A stretch of DNA of 64,000 nt from Ziziphus jujuba (GCF_031755915.1 NC_083384.1:28596501-28660500), one strand, 5' to 3'. Positions 1 through 10,658 are shown, counted from the stretch's first letter. Numbers and translations: made by a program. Notes: generated from the letters alone by a model not told the origin.

Positions 1-182
1 GAGAAATATTGAGGAAAGGTCGAAACTGATATGAATTGCAATGGGTTTTTCCATTTTCTTTTTGCTGGTTATGGTGTGATTTTAGAAGGTGAAATTGCAT
101 AGGCTTTATTGCTGAGAAATATTGAGGAAAGGTCGAAACTGATATGAATTGCAATGGGTTTTTTTATTTTCTTTTTGCTGGT
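1..182. repeat. 113-bp tandem duplication
   Basis: The segment starting gagaaatattgaggaaaggt at position 1 recurs at 114 with the same following ~69 bases, giving a period of 113 bp with the second copy incomplete. The copies differ only in the T-run region. It lies upstream of a hAT transposase gene and may belong to that element's 5' region. Confidence 0.9.
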
Positions 183-386
183 GGCTTGTTACTTTCACGC
201 AGCTTTTAAGAGTAATAATATATTATATATATATATATATATATATGTATATTGTTTTTGGCAAATGAGAAGTGAAGAAGCTGATGACCCACCAATAGAA
301 ACAGACACCGTATTAAATTGCCATGCATTATGAGAAAATTTTATATGGGATAAAATGTGGCATCGCAATAAATCACCACGTATACC

Positions 387-544
387 CATCATTCAATTTC
401 AAAAATGCATTTTATTTGACTTTTTCCTATTTTAACTTTAGCTTTATTTTTTATGTAAAAAAATTCATCATTCAATTTCAAAAATGCATTTTATTTGACT
501 TTTTCCTATTTTAACTTTAGCTTTATTTTTTATGTAAAAAAATT
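387..544. repeat. 79-bp tandem duplication
   Basis: Two practically identical 79-bp units (387-465 and 466-544), each starting catcattcaatttcaaaaat and ending in the A-run of tatgtaaaaaaatt. The near identity implies a recent duplication. It falls in the presumed 5' part of the first hAT element. Confidence 0.93.
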
Positions 545-873
545 GACTTTCTTTTTGTCTTCATCTCTCCCACATACGCCTTTTATTGCATGCCTCTTAT
601 AAACAAAACCTCTGCGTTATTGCATTGTATATAGCAATTATCTTAAGGATTGAAAACTTGGACAAAATTCCTTAAATAGGCTATTCAATCATAGTTTCAA
701 ATTAACTTAAATTATGGAAAGTTTCTGAAAGTTTTTCTTTAGATTAAACTAAAACATATTTTTGTTTCTGCTTCCATCCTTTGAAGGTCTTATTTTAAAG
801 GCATTCCCCTATGTGTAGATATTAATTGCTGAAAACATGGATTAACTCTCACCATCTTCTGTTTCTATTTATT

Positions 874-918
<45 letters not shown>

Positions 919-1005
919 TTTAATGGTATCAACACATTAATCTAATTGTCTTGTCTTTCAATTTTTGTTTTTTTTTTACTTTTTTTTATTTTTTTAAGGT
1001 AAATT
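545..1005. other. AT-rich stretch upstream of hAT transposase 1
   Basis: No coding signal. It contains an (AT)n tract near 877-911 and poly-T runs just before the start codon at 1006. No Ac-like left terminus (TAGGGATG or CAGGGATG) is visible in 1-1005, so the left end of the element is either outside the window or lost. Confidence 0.7.
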
Positions 1006-3389
1006 ATGGCTGAAGCTAGTGGTTCGACAATTGGAAGCACTCCACATGACAAGGATCAATCATCATCAACACCTTTTAGCGACAATTCGACTCCAATTAG
1101 TACTCCTCAAGAAATACCTAGTCAAGAAGATATAAACCAAACTTCGATAGAGGTATGTGACGAGGATAGTAGTCAAGTAATTGGAAAAAGAAAATTGATT
1201 TCGCTTGTGTGGAATCATTTTAAAAAGGTAAAGATAGATGGGGTGGATAATGCCGTATGTAACTATTGTAGTAAGAAACTAGGAGGAGGGAGTAGAAATG
1301 GAACAAGACATTTGCATGATCATTTTAAAAGGTGTCCTCTTCGAACACAAAAGGATATTAGGCAAGCAATTTTGAATCCTACTAAAGATGTCGGTGGGAA
1401 AGTTAAAGTTGGTACATATACGTTTGACCAAGAGAATACCAGAAAAGAGCTTGCAAACATGATTGTTTTGCATGAATACCCTCTTTCAATAGTTGAACAT
1501 TATGGGTTTAGGAGGTTTATAAATACGGTTCAACCATTGTTTAAAGCGGTTTCTTGTAATACAATTAGAAATGATATTTTTAAATTATATGATTACGAAA
1601 AATCCAAAACAATGGAGTTGTTAGAGAAGAATTATGGTAGAGTTGCAATTACTACGGATATGTGGACATCTAACCAAAATAGAGGATTCATGGCTATTAC
1701 GGCACATTTCATTGATGATGGTTGGATACTTCAAAGTCGAATTATAAGGTATTTTATAAGTTTATATATTAAATTTCATATTTATTGGATTGTTTTATGT
1801 ATTTAGTTTATTATAACTATTTATTATTATTATTTTTTGTAGGTTTGTATATGTGCCTTGTCCACATACTTCTGAGGTTCTTTGCAATGTTTTTATGGAT
1901 TGCATATTGGATTGGAATATAGATGGTAAGCTTTTTACTTTGACCTTAGACAATTGTAGCACAAATGATGCTTTGGTCAATCTTCTTTTGGATAAGCTTC
2001 CTAATTCTTCATTTTTGTTAAAAGGTCAATTTTTTCATATGCGGTATGGTGCACATATATTGAATTTGATTGTGAAAGATGGTTTGGAAATAATTTATGG
2101 AAGTATTGAAAAAATTCGTGAAAGTGTTTATTTTTGGACATCAACACCAAAAAGAGAGGAAAAATTCTTAGAATGTGTTCGTCAATTGAAAATTTCTTGT
2201 GATAAGAAGTTGGTTCTTGATTGTAAAACTAGGTGGAATTCTACATATTTGATGCTTGCTACTGCTTTGAAATATAGGACTGTTTTTCCTCGTTTGAAAC
2301 AACGAGAGTTACTATATAAATGTTTGCCTAGTGATCAAGATTGGGATTTAGCCAAAGAGGTTTGTGAAAGGCTAGAGTTGTTTTATGAAGTGACTGAAAT
2401 ATTTTCAGGAACAAAGTATCCTACAGCTAATCTTTTTTTCCCACACATTTGTGAGATTAGGATGTCAATTTGTGATTGGCTAACATCTTCTTGTGAGGAA
2501 ATTAGATTGATGGCCGCGGGTATGATATCTAAATTTAAAAAATATTGGAGTGAAACACATGGAATAATGGCTGTAGCAACTCTTTTAGATCCAAGGTATA
2601 AAATGAAAGTGATAGAATATTATTTTCCTTTGATTTATGGGGATGAAGGTGTGCATAAGATAGCCATTATACATCAAATTTGCTATGATTTAGTGAAGGA
2701 GTATCAATCAAAACGCAATTTGAGTGCAAATGTTCCAAATGTTTTATCTTCTCAATCCAATATGACTCCATCTGGAAAAAAAGATCGTTTGGCAAAATTT
2801 GATTTGTTTGTTTCTAGCACTACTAATCTTGATAATGTAAAATCTGAACTTGATCGTTATTTGGAGGAGCCGGTTTTGCCTAGATCTAATGACTTTGACA
2901 TATTGGCATGGTGGAAAGTAAATGCAATGAAGTATCCTACTTTGCATAATATTGCAAGAGATATTTTAGCCATTCCAGTATCAACTGTTGCATCTGAGTC
3001 TGCATTCAGTACCAGTGGAAGATTTGTGAGTCCACATCGAAGTAGACTTCATCCTAAAACTTTAGAAGCTTTGATGTGTGCACAAGATTGGTTATGGGCT
3101 GAAATTAATGGTATGAAAAATTAAATTTTATATTTTTTTGTGTTAAATAATTTTTGTATTTATTGTTAACTAATTAATCTCATTTTTGTTAGCTTCATCT
3201 TCTTTACCGTATGTTGGAGCTTGTTCTTCTACTATGAGTGACATAGAAATTGATGAGGAGGTAAATTGAATTTATTTATTACAAAAAATGTTTATATTAA
3301 ATTGTTTAAATTTTTTTGATATTATTTAATATTTTTGTCTATTTTTGTAGCAATCAACTCTTACGGAACATTCTTTCATGGAGACTTAA
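1006..3389 (+). CDS. hAT transposase 1 (BED zinc finger, RICESLEEPER/DAYSLEEPER-like), 4 exons
   Basis: Exons 1006-1748, 1843-3110, 3193-3260 and 3351-3389 all have GT-AG borders. They sum to 2118 nt, i.e. 705 residues plus TAA, the usual size for plant Ac-like transposases. A BED zinc finger lies at about residues 62-112 (Cys85, Cys88, His106, Cys110). The catalytic-core signatures TTDMWTS (Asp218) and TLDNCSTND (Asp284) are present, as is the C-terminal hAT dimerisation block with ASESAFS (Glu633). The last two small exons are too short to stand out as open frames; they add an acidic tail ending in HSFMET. One oddity: the RC-x-AH position of the family reads RYGAH, so the usual Cys is Tyr316 (codon 2045-2047, TAT where TGT is expected). 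Otherwise the frame is open throughout, so the gene could be recently active or domesticated. Linkage to the 3801 terminus favours an ordinary transposon copy. Confidence 0.9.
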
Positions 3390-3636
3390 GGAAATGAGAA
3401 GTAAAACTTTATTATGTGTGCATGTGTATTTTTATAAATTTTATGTTTATGTATTTGGATTATATTATATTGTATTTTTTGAGAATGTATGTTATTAAAA
3501 TTATAAATTTGAACTTTGATATCTTTTATTGTATTTTTATTATATTTTTGGTCATTTTATTTATATTTTGCTTATAGAAGAAATTTTTTTAATATAAATT
3601 TATCAAAAGAAATTATATCAATTATATGAAAAAAAA

Positions 3637-3801
3637 ACAAATGGGGAAACCGTCCCCGCACCGCCACCGATAGGGGAATCCCCGTCCCCGCCCCGCTTCT
3701 AAAAAAACGGGGAAAATTGCTGGGATGGGATGAAAAATCCCATACGGGGATGGGGACGAGATTTTAAAAACCGGCCCCGCCCCGCCCCGTTGACATCCCT
3801 A
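3637..3801. repeat. C/G-rich subterminal and terminal repeat of hAT element 1
   Basis: In an otherwise AT-rich region this block holds repeated ccccg/cgggg words (ccgtccccgc, tccccgtccccg, acggggatgggga, ccccgccccgcccc) in both orientations, then the terminus ttgacatcccta. Clustered short subterminal motifs are the known transposase-binding regions of Ac-type elements. That role here is inferred from position and composition. Confidence 0.75.
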
Positions 3802-3830
3802 TTCCTGGGTACTAATTGGAGTCTATGATT

Positions 3831-4825
3831 TTGTCAAAAAGTTTATTAAGTATGTATTTTTTTATTTGATTATTTTTTGGTGAGTGAGGGACTTTTTTAT
3901 GAACCATGCTTCATGTAGATTGTACATGGCCATTCACCTTTCAAGCAGTTGGTAGACAGGTATGCCTCACAAACTAATGGGAACTTGTTTATGGAGCTGT
4001 TGGAAGTTTGTGGCTTTCTTGAATTTTTTTTTTCCTTTGACTTTTTTCTTTGTTTTATGAATATTTGGATTGTATTATTTTGTCAAAAAGTTTATTAAGT
4101 ATGTATTTTTTTTTATTTTATTATTTTTTGGTGAGTGATGGGACTTTTTTATGAACCATGTTTCATGTAGGTTGTATACGGCCATTCACCTTTCAAGCAG
4201 TTGGTAGACAGGTATGCCTAAAAAACTAATGGGAACTTGTTTACGGAGCTGTTGGAAGTTTATGGCTTTCTTGAATTTTTTTCCTTTGACTTTTTTCTTT
4301 GTTTTATGAATATCTAGATTGTATTATTTTGTCAAAAAGTTTATTAAGTATGTATTTTTTTTATTTGATTATTTTTTGGTGAGTGATGGGACTTTTTTAT
4401 GAACCATGCTTCATGTAGATTGTACACGGCCATTCACCTTTCAAGCAGTTAGTAGACAGGTATGCCTAAAAAACTAATGGAAATTTGTTTATGGAGTTGT
4501 TGGAAGTTTATGGCTTTCTTGAATTTTTTTTTCCTTTGACTTTTTTCTTTGTTTTATAAATATCTGGATTGTATTATTTTGTCAAAAATTTATTATGCAT
4601 TTTTTTATTTGATTATTTTTTGGTGAGTGATGAGACTTTTTTACGAACCATTCTTCATGTAGATTGTACACGGTCATTCACCTTTCAAGTAGTTGGTAGA
4701 TAGGTATGCCTCAAAAACTAATGGGAACTTGTTTATGGAGTTGTTGGAAGTTTGTGGCTTTCTTGAATTTTTTTTCCTTTGATTTTTTCTTTGTTTTATG
4801 AATATCTGGATTGTATTATTCAAAA
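3831..4825. repeat. Four ~249-bp tandem repeats
   Basis: Copies begin at ttgtcaaaaagtttatta at 3831, 4080, 4329 and 4579, spaced 249, 249 and 250 bp. A fifth, truncated start (gattgtattattcaaaattt) lies near 4808. Each copy holds a ~110-bp GC-richer core (ttgtacatggccattcacct) flanked by T-rich DNA. In copy 1 the core is open from 3919 to about 4029 and reads like a protein segment (HSPFKQLVDRYASQTNG in its middle), preceded by a splice-acceptor-like tgtag. Copies 2-4 have stop codons in this frame. I do not recognise the peptide. The array lies between the right end of hAT 1 and the hAT 2 coding region, and may be the 5' region of hAT 2 carrying a captured gene fragment. Confidence 0.88.
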
Positions 4826-5044
4826 TTTATGAATATCTTGATTGTAGAAGCTGATTGCATAGATATTTGGCCATCTTATACCTCTTATAGCTTGGGAAAT
4901 AAAAAAATTATATATGTGCATATGTGTGTATATATTTTGCTTTGTGATTTGGAAATAAAAAATTATATACATGTTTATTATAAGGTTGTTACAATATTTT
5001 ATTTTAATATATAATTTTGTTTGTTTGAAAACATGTAGATAAAC

Positions 5045-7351
5045 ATGGATGGACTTCAAATAAATCTTGAATCAAGTAGCTTTGAAATGCCTATTAATTT
5101 AGAAGATGATGCAAGTCCTATGGAGGGAGTCACAAGTGGGCATAAAGTGAAATGCAAGAGAAAACTCACTTCAAAGGTTTGGTCTTACTTTAATGTGCTT
5201 CCTTTGGATGTTGATGGTAAGCAAAAATGTAAATGTAAAAATTGTGGTACCATTTATCTTTGTGATAGTAAATATGGAAAGGGAAATTTGATGCATCATT
5301 TGAAAAATTGTGTGAAAAGAGACACTCGTGATATTGGTCAATTATTGATATCTCAATATAGAGGGACTATCTCATTGAATGCATCTACATTTGACTTTGA
5401 GCAATTTTTAGAATTGGTAACTTCGGCCGTAATCATGCATGATTTGCCTTTCCAATTTGTTAAGTATGAGGGAATTAGAACCATATTTCAATATTTGCAT
5501 CCTGATATACAACTTGTTTCTAGAAATACTGCTAAGTCGGATGTTCTTAAAATGCATTTGAAGGAAAAATGTAGGATAAAATGCATGTTGGATGCAACTC
5601 CTGGTAGAATTTGTTTGACTTCTGATTTATGGACTTCTGCAACTACTGATGGATATATATGTCTTACTTGCCATTTCATTGACAAAGAGTGGATCTTGCA
5701 AAAAAGAGTGTTAAATTTCTATTATATGCCACCTCCACATACCGGTATAGCATTGGCAGAAAAACTATACTCTTTGTTATGTGAATGGGGAATTGAGACA
5801 AAGTTATTTTCTTTAACTTTGGATAATGCTTCTGCCAATGATGTCTTTGTTGATATGTTAGTTACTCAATTGCAATTAAAGGGGGTTGTAGTTCATGATG
5901 GTGATTTTTTCATCTTAGATGTTGTGTTCATATCATTAATTTGGTAGTACAAGATGGGTTGAAAGATATTGATAATGTTGTTCATAAGATTCGGGAAAGT
6001 ATTAAATATGTAAGAGGGTCACAAGTAAGAAAACAGAAGTTTTTAGAATGTGTTAAATTGTTGTCAATGGACTCTAAGAGAGGTTTGAGGCAAGATGTGC
6101 CTACTAGATGGAACTCTACATATTTAATGCTTGAAAGTGCATTGTACTATCGACGTGCCTTTTGTCATTTGGAACTAAGTGATTCAAATTATAAGAGTTG
6201 TCCTTCTAGTCATGAGTGGGAGAAGATTGAAAAGATAAGTAGATTCTTGGGTTTATTTTATGATATCACTTGCATATTTTCGGGCACTAAATATCCTACT
6301 TCAAATTTGTACTTTTCCTCGGTTTTCTTTTGTTATGTTACATTGAAGGAAAATATTGAAAGTGAGGATGATTACTTGAGAACCATGGCTAATCAAATGC
6401 TTAAAAAATTTGAGAAGTATTGGTCAGAATTTAGTTTGATATTAGCCATTGCAGTGGTTGTGGATCCTCGATATAAGCTTCAATTTGTAGATTGGTGGTA
6501 TAGAAAAATTTATGGAGCAAGTGGTTCTAGTGAGTTTATACGTGTGAAGAGCAAATTATTTTCAATATTTAAAGAGTATGTTCAAAAAAGATCTTTGACA
6601 TCTACACATTCTTTGGAGAAAGAAAAGAGTACCACATCTTGTGGTGTTGGAGAAGATGTCATTTCTTTTAGAAAGACAGCTAGTTCCATTTTGAAGGTAA
6701 ATGACTCTTAAATTTTTTATTTATTTTAATTGTTTGTATTTGTGTTAATTAGTGATTATTCATAATTTTTTGAAAAATAATCTTATTGAAAATTTTATTT
6801 TCTAACAATGTAGGAATTTAATATTTGTGAAATTGAAGAGTTAGGTGCCAATACACAAAAATCACAATTGAAGCTTTATTTAGAGGAGCCAAGGATGGCT
6901 ATTGAAATTGAATTGAATGTGCTTGATTATTGGAAAGCAAATCAGTTTCGTTATCCTGAAGTTGCTTCAATGGCTTATGATCTATTGAGTATCCCTATAT
7001 CCATTGTTGCTTCTGAATCTGCTTTTAGCATTGGTGGACGAGTATTAGATCAATTTCATAGTTCATTAAAGCCTAGCACTATTGAAGCAATAGTTTGTAC
7101 AAGAGATTGGTTAGTTGGGGAAAGAGGTAATTATTTTTATTAATGTTTTCTTTATTTCATTTGCATATATTAATAATTTTTTTGTTTCACTAATTTATTT
7201 TATTAATAATTTTTTTGTTTTACTAATTTATGGAATGCAAGAAAAATTTCAAGCACAACTTGATAATCTTACTGAAGATGTTTTAAGCTGTGATATCAAT
7301 AAAGAAGAATCTTCAAGTCAATGCTCTCATTATGCCAATACTCAAGCATAA
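5045..7351 (+). pseudogene. hAT transposase 2 (BED zinc finger), one-base frameshift
   Basis: Exons are 5045-6696, 6814-7126 and 7242-7351, all with GT-AG borders. The BED finger lies near residues 38-93 (CKCKNCG, then HHLKNC). The catalytic signatures LTSDLWTS and TLDNASAND, the RCCVH motif and the dimerisation block ASESAFS are all present. The frame breaks at the T-run 5905-5910. The sequence before it is in one frame (…VVHDGDFF) and the conserved continuation HLRCCVH is in another; one extra T would restore it. With that base the coding length would be divisible by three, giving about 691 residues. The rest is open, so this is either a very young pseudogene or a sequencing or assembly error in a homopolymer. 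Unlike hAT 1 it has no intron after the first catalytic block, so the two are separate hAT lineages. Confidence 0.88.
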
Positions 7352-8024
7352 GGTAATATCAATGTTAAAATTTATTTAATTTATTTTATTCTATTTTAAC
7401 ATTTTATTTTTTGTATTATATTTAATTGATTTTTTTTATTTACTTTGATATTATGACCCCAGGCTGGATTGTTGAGCACCAAAAATTGACATATTTGGTT
7501 TGGAATTTGGACATCGACAAATAAATTTGGAGCATAATGATAGTTATGTCCTTTTTTCTTTGGTTTTAAATGTATTATGGTAACAATTTGAGACTATTTA
7601 TATGGTTGTGATACCATTTATTTTATTTTGTATTGGTGTTTTACTATTATTAGGACATTAAATTTTATGTTGGTGCATTGAATTTGTCTTTTTTAGCACA
7701 TATTAAGACTTATGTATTGTGAATTATAATTTTTGGCATTTTAAACAAGTTATTTCAATAAATAGGTTATTTTTCGGGTTAATAGGTTAGTTTTCGGGTT
7801 AATAGGTCAATTTCATGTTAACGGATTAATAGGTCAACACGACCCGTTAAAGTAATTTTGTTAAACGGGCCGTGTCGTGTTAACCTGTTTATAAACAGAT
7901 CGGCTTAGTGTTTTGGGTACCTGATACGATTAATAAATGAGTCGTGTTCGTGTTAGGTATTTTTAACCCTATTATTAAATGGGTTGACACAAACACGACC
8001 CACGAACACGAATTGCTAGGTCTA
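7352..8024. repeat. 3' untranslated and subterminal region of hAT element 2
   Basis: The first part is AT-rich without genes. From about 7765 there are repeated ttaataggtyarttt units (7771, 7795, 7825), then an inverted pair built from acacgacccgttaa (7837) and ttaaacgggccgtgtcgtg (about 7861-7880), and finally the terminus at 8024. The repeated cgtgt/acacg words look like a transposase-binding array. Confidence 0.65.
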
Positions 8025-8261
8025 ATTCCAAGGTGGCCTAAACCTGTGCCAGCAATAAGTATACATTGCAATAGTCAATCTGCTCTTGGCAGGACACAAA
8101 ATATTATGTATAATGGAAAGTCTAGACATATTCATCGTAGACATAATTCTATTAGACAACTAATCTCAACTGGAGTTATTTCGATAGACTATGTAAAGTC
8201 AAAAAATAACATTGCGGATTCGCTAACCAAAAGGTTAAATAGAGAATTAGTTGAAAAATAA
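8025..8261 (+). pseudogene. Ty1/copia RNase H fragment
   Basis: Reading from 8025 the frame gives IPRWPKPVPAISIHCNSQSA, then NGKSRHIHRRHNSIRQL and VKSKNNIADSLTKRLNREL. This is the C-terminal RNase H part of plant copia polyproteins; the retained Asp lies in the ADSLTK block. The N-terminal rest of the polyprotein is missing because hAT 2 abuts directly. A TAA at 8259-8261 ends the frame, but SRGMGLKPV, a usual copia tail, continues in the same frame after it. The stop is therefore probably a mutation. The fragment is a relic and cannot encode a working enzyme. Confidence 0.88.
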
Positions 8262-8865
8262 TCGAGAGGAATGGGATTAAAGCCCGTGAGTAAAGTTGAT
8301 ACGATGGAAACCCAATCTAGTTGACTGGAGATCCCAAGATACAGATTCAATGGGACAACGCAATTGTAAAGACTAATATGTTTCACTATGGGGGGTTAAT
8401 CCTTTGCCCATTCCTGTGATGAAACAGTGATAGAAAGAGGTTAAGCATAAAGTATGCTTTTAATGATTCCTATAAGTGTGTGTATAGTAATCTTTGCATA
8501 GTGATGCTGATTACATTGGAAAAAGAATCACCTATGTGAGAGAGAAGAGCGGCCGTTTCAAAGGAGAATTATTAAGGGCATAATTCTCTAAAAACTCTCA
8601 CAAAACCAGGCAGGTGTTCAAGGCAAGAATTAACACAACAGTGAGAACTGAAGTGTACCAGGAAAGATTCTGTGTGAACTATGTTGTCATTTACACAAAC
8701 GACGAAATGGTTCAAAGATATCGCATCTACCGTTAATCAGTAAAGAAAATATAGTTTCACAAGGGAAGGTTCAAAGAGTAACATTTACCTATCCTATGCA
8801 GGTTCCAACTGCAGAGCTTTACCACCAGAGTCTTGCATAATAGTCAAATCATTCATGTGGGGGAT
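8262..8865 (+). mobile_element. Copia 3' untranslated region and polypurine tract
   Basis: About 600 bp of non-coding sequence follows the RNase H frame and leads to tgtgggggat (8856-8865). A purine tract of this type directly precedes the 3' LTR in plant copia elements and primes plus-strand synthesis. No gene is seen here. Confidence 0.7.
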
Positions 8866-9500
8866 TGTAACGTTTGCAACGTTTTTTTGATTTTGAATGA
8901 TTTTGAATTAATGGACTTTAATGGGCCTTTATGTGCATTTTTGTGGCCTTTTAACTTTCCAAATGTGGGTTTTGACTTGATGGATGAATTTTTAGTAAAA
9001 AACAAGTTTTTGGAATAATAATTCCCAATGGGAGAATTAATTTGAAAAGAAAAAAAAGAGAAAAAATAGTTTTCTGCAGATTTTGGTTAATGAGTGTGGT
9101 AAAGATCAGGTACTCTGAAAGTTTGAGGGAAATCCAGGTGGTGTTTTGTCCAAGATTTCAAATCCGTTGTATCCTGGGAGACTGTCGTCGGAAAACACCA
9201 GCACCGGTGGGACAGGAATAGTCTTAAGGACACTGTGGTATCACATAGGCCTCGGACCAATATTTCAACAAGCAGATCAAATCTAGAAAAATACAGGTAC
9301 CCAATCTTTTTTATTTATTTATTTATTTATTTATTTATTTGATCATTTTTCTGTATTTTTATTTGTATCTTCATTCCACATATATATTCATATATTATGT
9401 ATATTTTAATAACAACTTTTAATTTCAGGATTTTAAAGAAATCATAAAGAGATTTAAATTTTTTGTATCAATCCCTCCCCCCACACACGGAGGAGATCAT
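8866..9500 (+). mobile_element. Copia 3' LTR (start clear, end uncertain)
   Basis: The LTR starts TGTAACGTTTGC at 8866 directly after the purine tract. Its end is not certain. The sequence stays unlike its surroundings through the tttatttattt tract (9313-9340) to about the gtatcaatccctcccccc stretch near 9465-9490, where a CA end is plausible. The 5' LTR is not in the window, so the ends cannot be compared. Confidence 0.55.
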
Positions 9501-10065
9501 AACTCATTTTCGTAGACAGAAACACTAAAGAAAAAAAAAAAAAAGATATCATTTTGAGGATTCTTTCTAGATTGAAAATTTGAAATGTAAGTTCATTTGC
9601 GATAACTTGTCTAAACAAGCATAAATATACTGATGTTTAATTTAATTTTTCTTCTAGAGAATATTTCATTTATACCCTTTTAAAGTCTAGGGTAAATACA
9701 ATAACATTTTTCAAATTTCTAATAACCCCTTAAAAATTTTAAATTACCTTTGTATCCTTATTTAACAAAATTCTTTTTATTTCTTTTTTTAGCAATTATT
9801 AAATTGGAAACTTAAAATATTTTTTTTTATATTTTTAATTAATTTTTTATTCAAATTATGTGATTTTTTCCTTTTTTATATTAAAAAAAATCTTTATGAT
9901 AATCTTAATTATATAAGCTTTTTTAAGTAAATTATATATTTGATGAATATATGTAGTTAAATGTGCTTGAAAATTTATAATATAAATTTTCAAGCACATT
10001 CCTTAATTAAATCCGAACTAAGTAATATAGTATAATACTTGTAGTAGGTTATAATAATTAAAAAA
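9501..10065. other. AT-rich spacer with no gene
   Basis: Apart from the palindrome at 9961-9999, I see only AT-rich sequence and A/T runs. Confidence 0.7.
9961..9999. repeat. 39-bp perfect palindrome (19-bp arms, 1-base centre)
   Basis: The left arm atgtgcttgaaaatttata (9961-9979) and right arm tataaattttcaagcacat (9981-9999) are exact reverse complements around a single A. It would form a perfect hairpin. It could be the remnant of a small foldback element or a regulatory dyad; no function can be assigned. Confidence 0.9.
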
Positions 10066-10658
10066 TTAATTAATTTTCTTCATCCCAAACAGTAAATAAC
10101 TTGTTCGAGGAAACTTGGCTTGAAACTTGACTGCTGCAAGATGCTTGTTGGCTTGAAATTTGGCTTGAAACTTGGCTGCAAGATGCTTGTTGGCTTTCAC
10201 CTTGTTGAAAGCAATTAAAGCCCCTTTGGACAACGCCACAAAACCACCTCCTGAAACAACAGTGGTAGCCGATAAGCCGAGAGTGTGACGCAGCGGCATG
10301 GCAGCACAATGAGGCGGACGCAGGCCACAATGACGCATCAGTGGTTCGACGCCAAAGGCGGCTGAGCTGCCTACGATGGAGTTCCAAGGATCCTCCTTTC
10401 AGCGAGCGTGGGCCATGGTGCATTCGACAGCGCTATACAAGGTGTAAAACAAGGCGAATCTCAAGGAACTAAGGGCCAAAAGAGGCGCCTTCAGCCTTAA
10501 GGCTTTGTAGCTGCCTTGGAGTCGAGAACCCGAAGGGGAGTTGCGGACACCAGTGAGGAAGTACAAACCGGAGATAACCAGACCTGCAACTAAAAAGTTC
10601 TCCATCAAGTATTCAGGAATATGACCCAGATTGTCTTTAAAACAAGCTGCCGGATGAA

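Larger units (their letters stand above)
1006..3801 (+). mobile_element. hAT (Ac-like) DNA transposon 1, right part
   Basis: A transposase gene (1006-3389) is followed by a short AT-rich spacer and then a C/G-rich subterminal block. The block ends in ttgacatcccta at 3801, whose reverse complement TAGGGATGTCAA matches the known Ac-family terminal inverted repeat (TAGGGATGAAA). The right end is therefore placed at 3800/3801. The left end is not found in the window, so the start given is only the first codon. A target-site duplication cannot be checked without the left end. Confidence 0.8.
5045..8024 (+). mobile_element. hAT DNA transposon 2, right part
   Basis: The element contains the broken transposase gene 5045-7351. 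Its right end at 8024 is a block rich in gggtcgtg, cacgacc and cgtgttcgtg words that finishes aattgctaggtcta. Termini of the type TAGACCTGGCAATTCGTG are common in plant hAT elements, so the boundary is placed at 8024, after which copia coding sequence starts at once. The matching left terminus (TAGACCTAGC) was not found between 3802 and 5045 or in 1-1005. The left end may lie upstream of the window. Confidence 0.75.

Noticed and set aside
4015..4032. miR396-like core (gctttcttgaa) in the 249-bp repeats
   Set aside because: Only 11 contiguous bases match the known miR396 sequence and the rest differs; no hairpin partner was seen.
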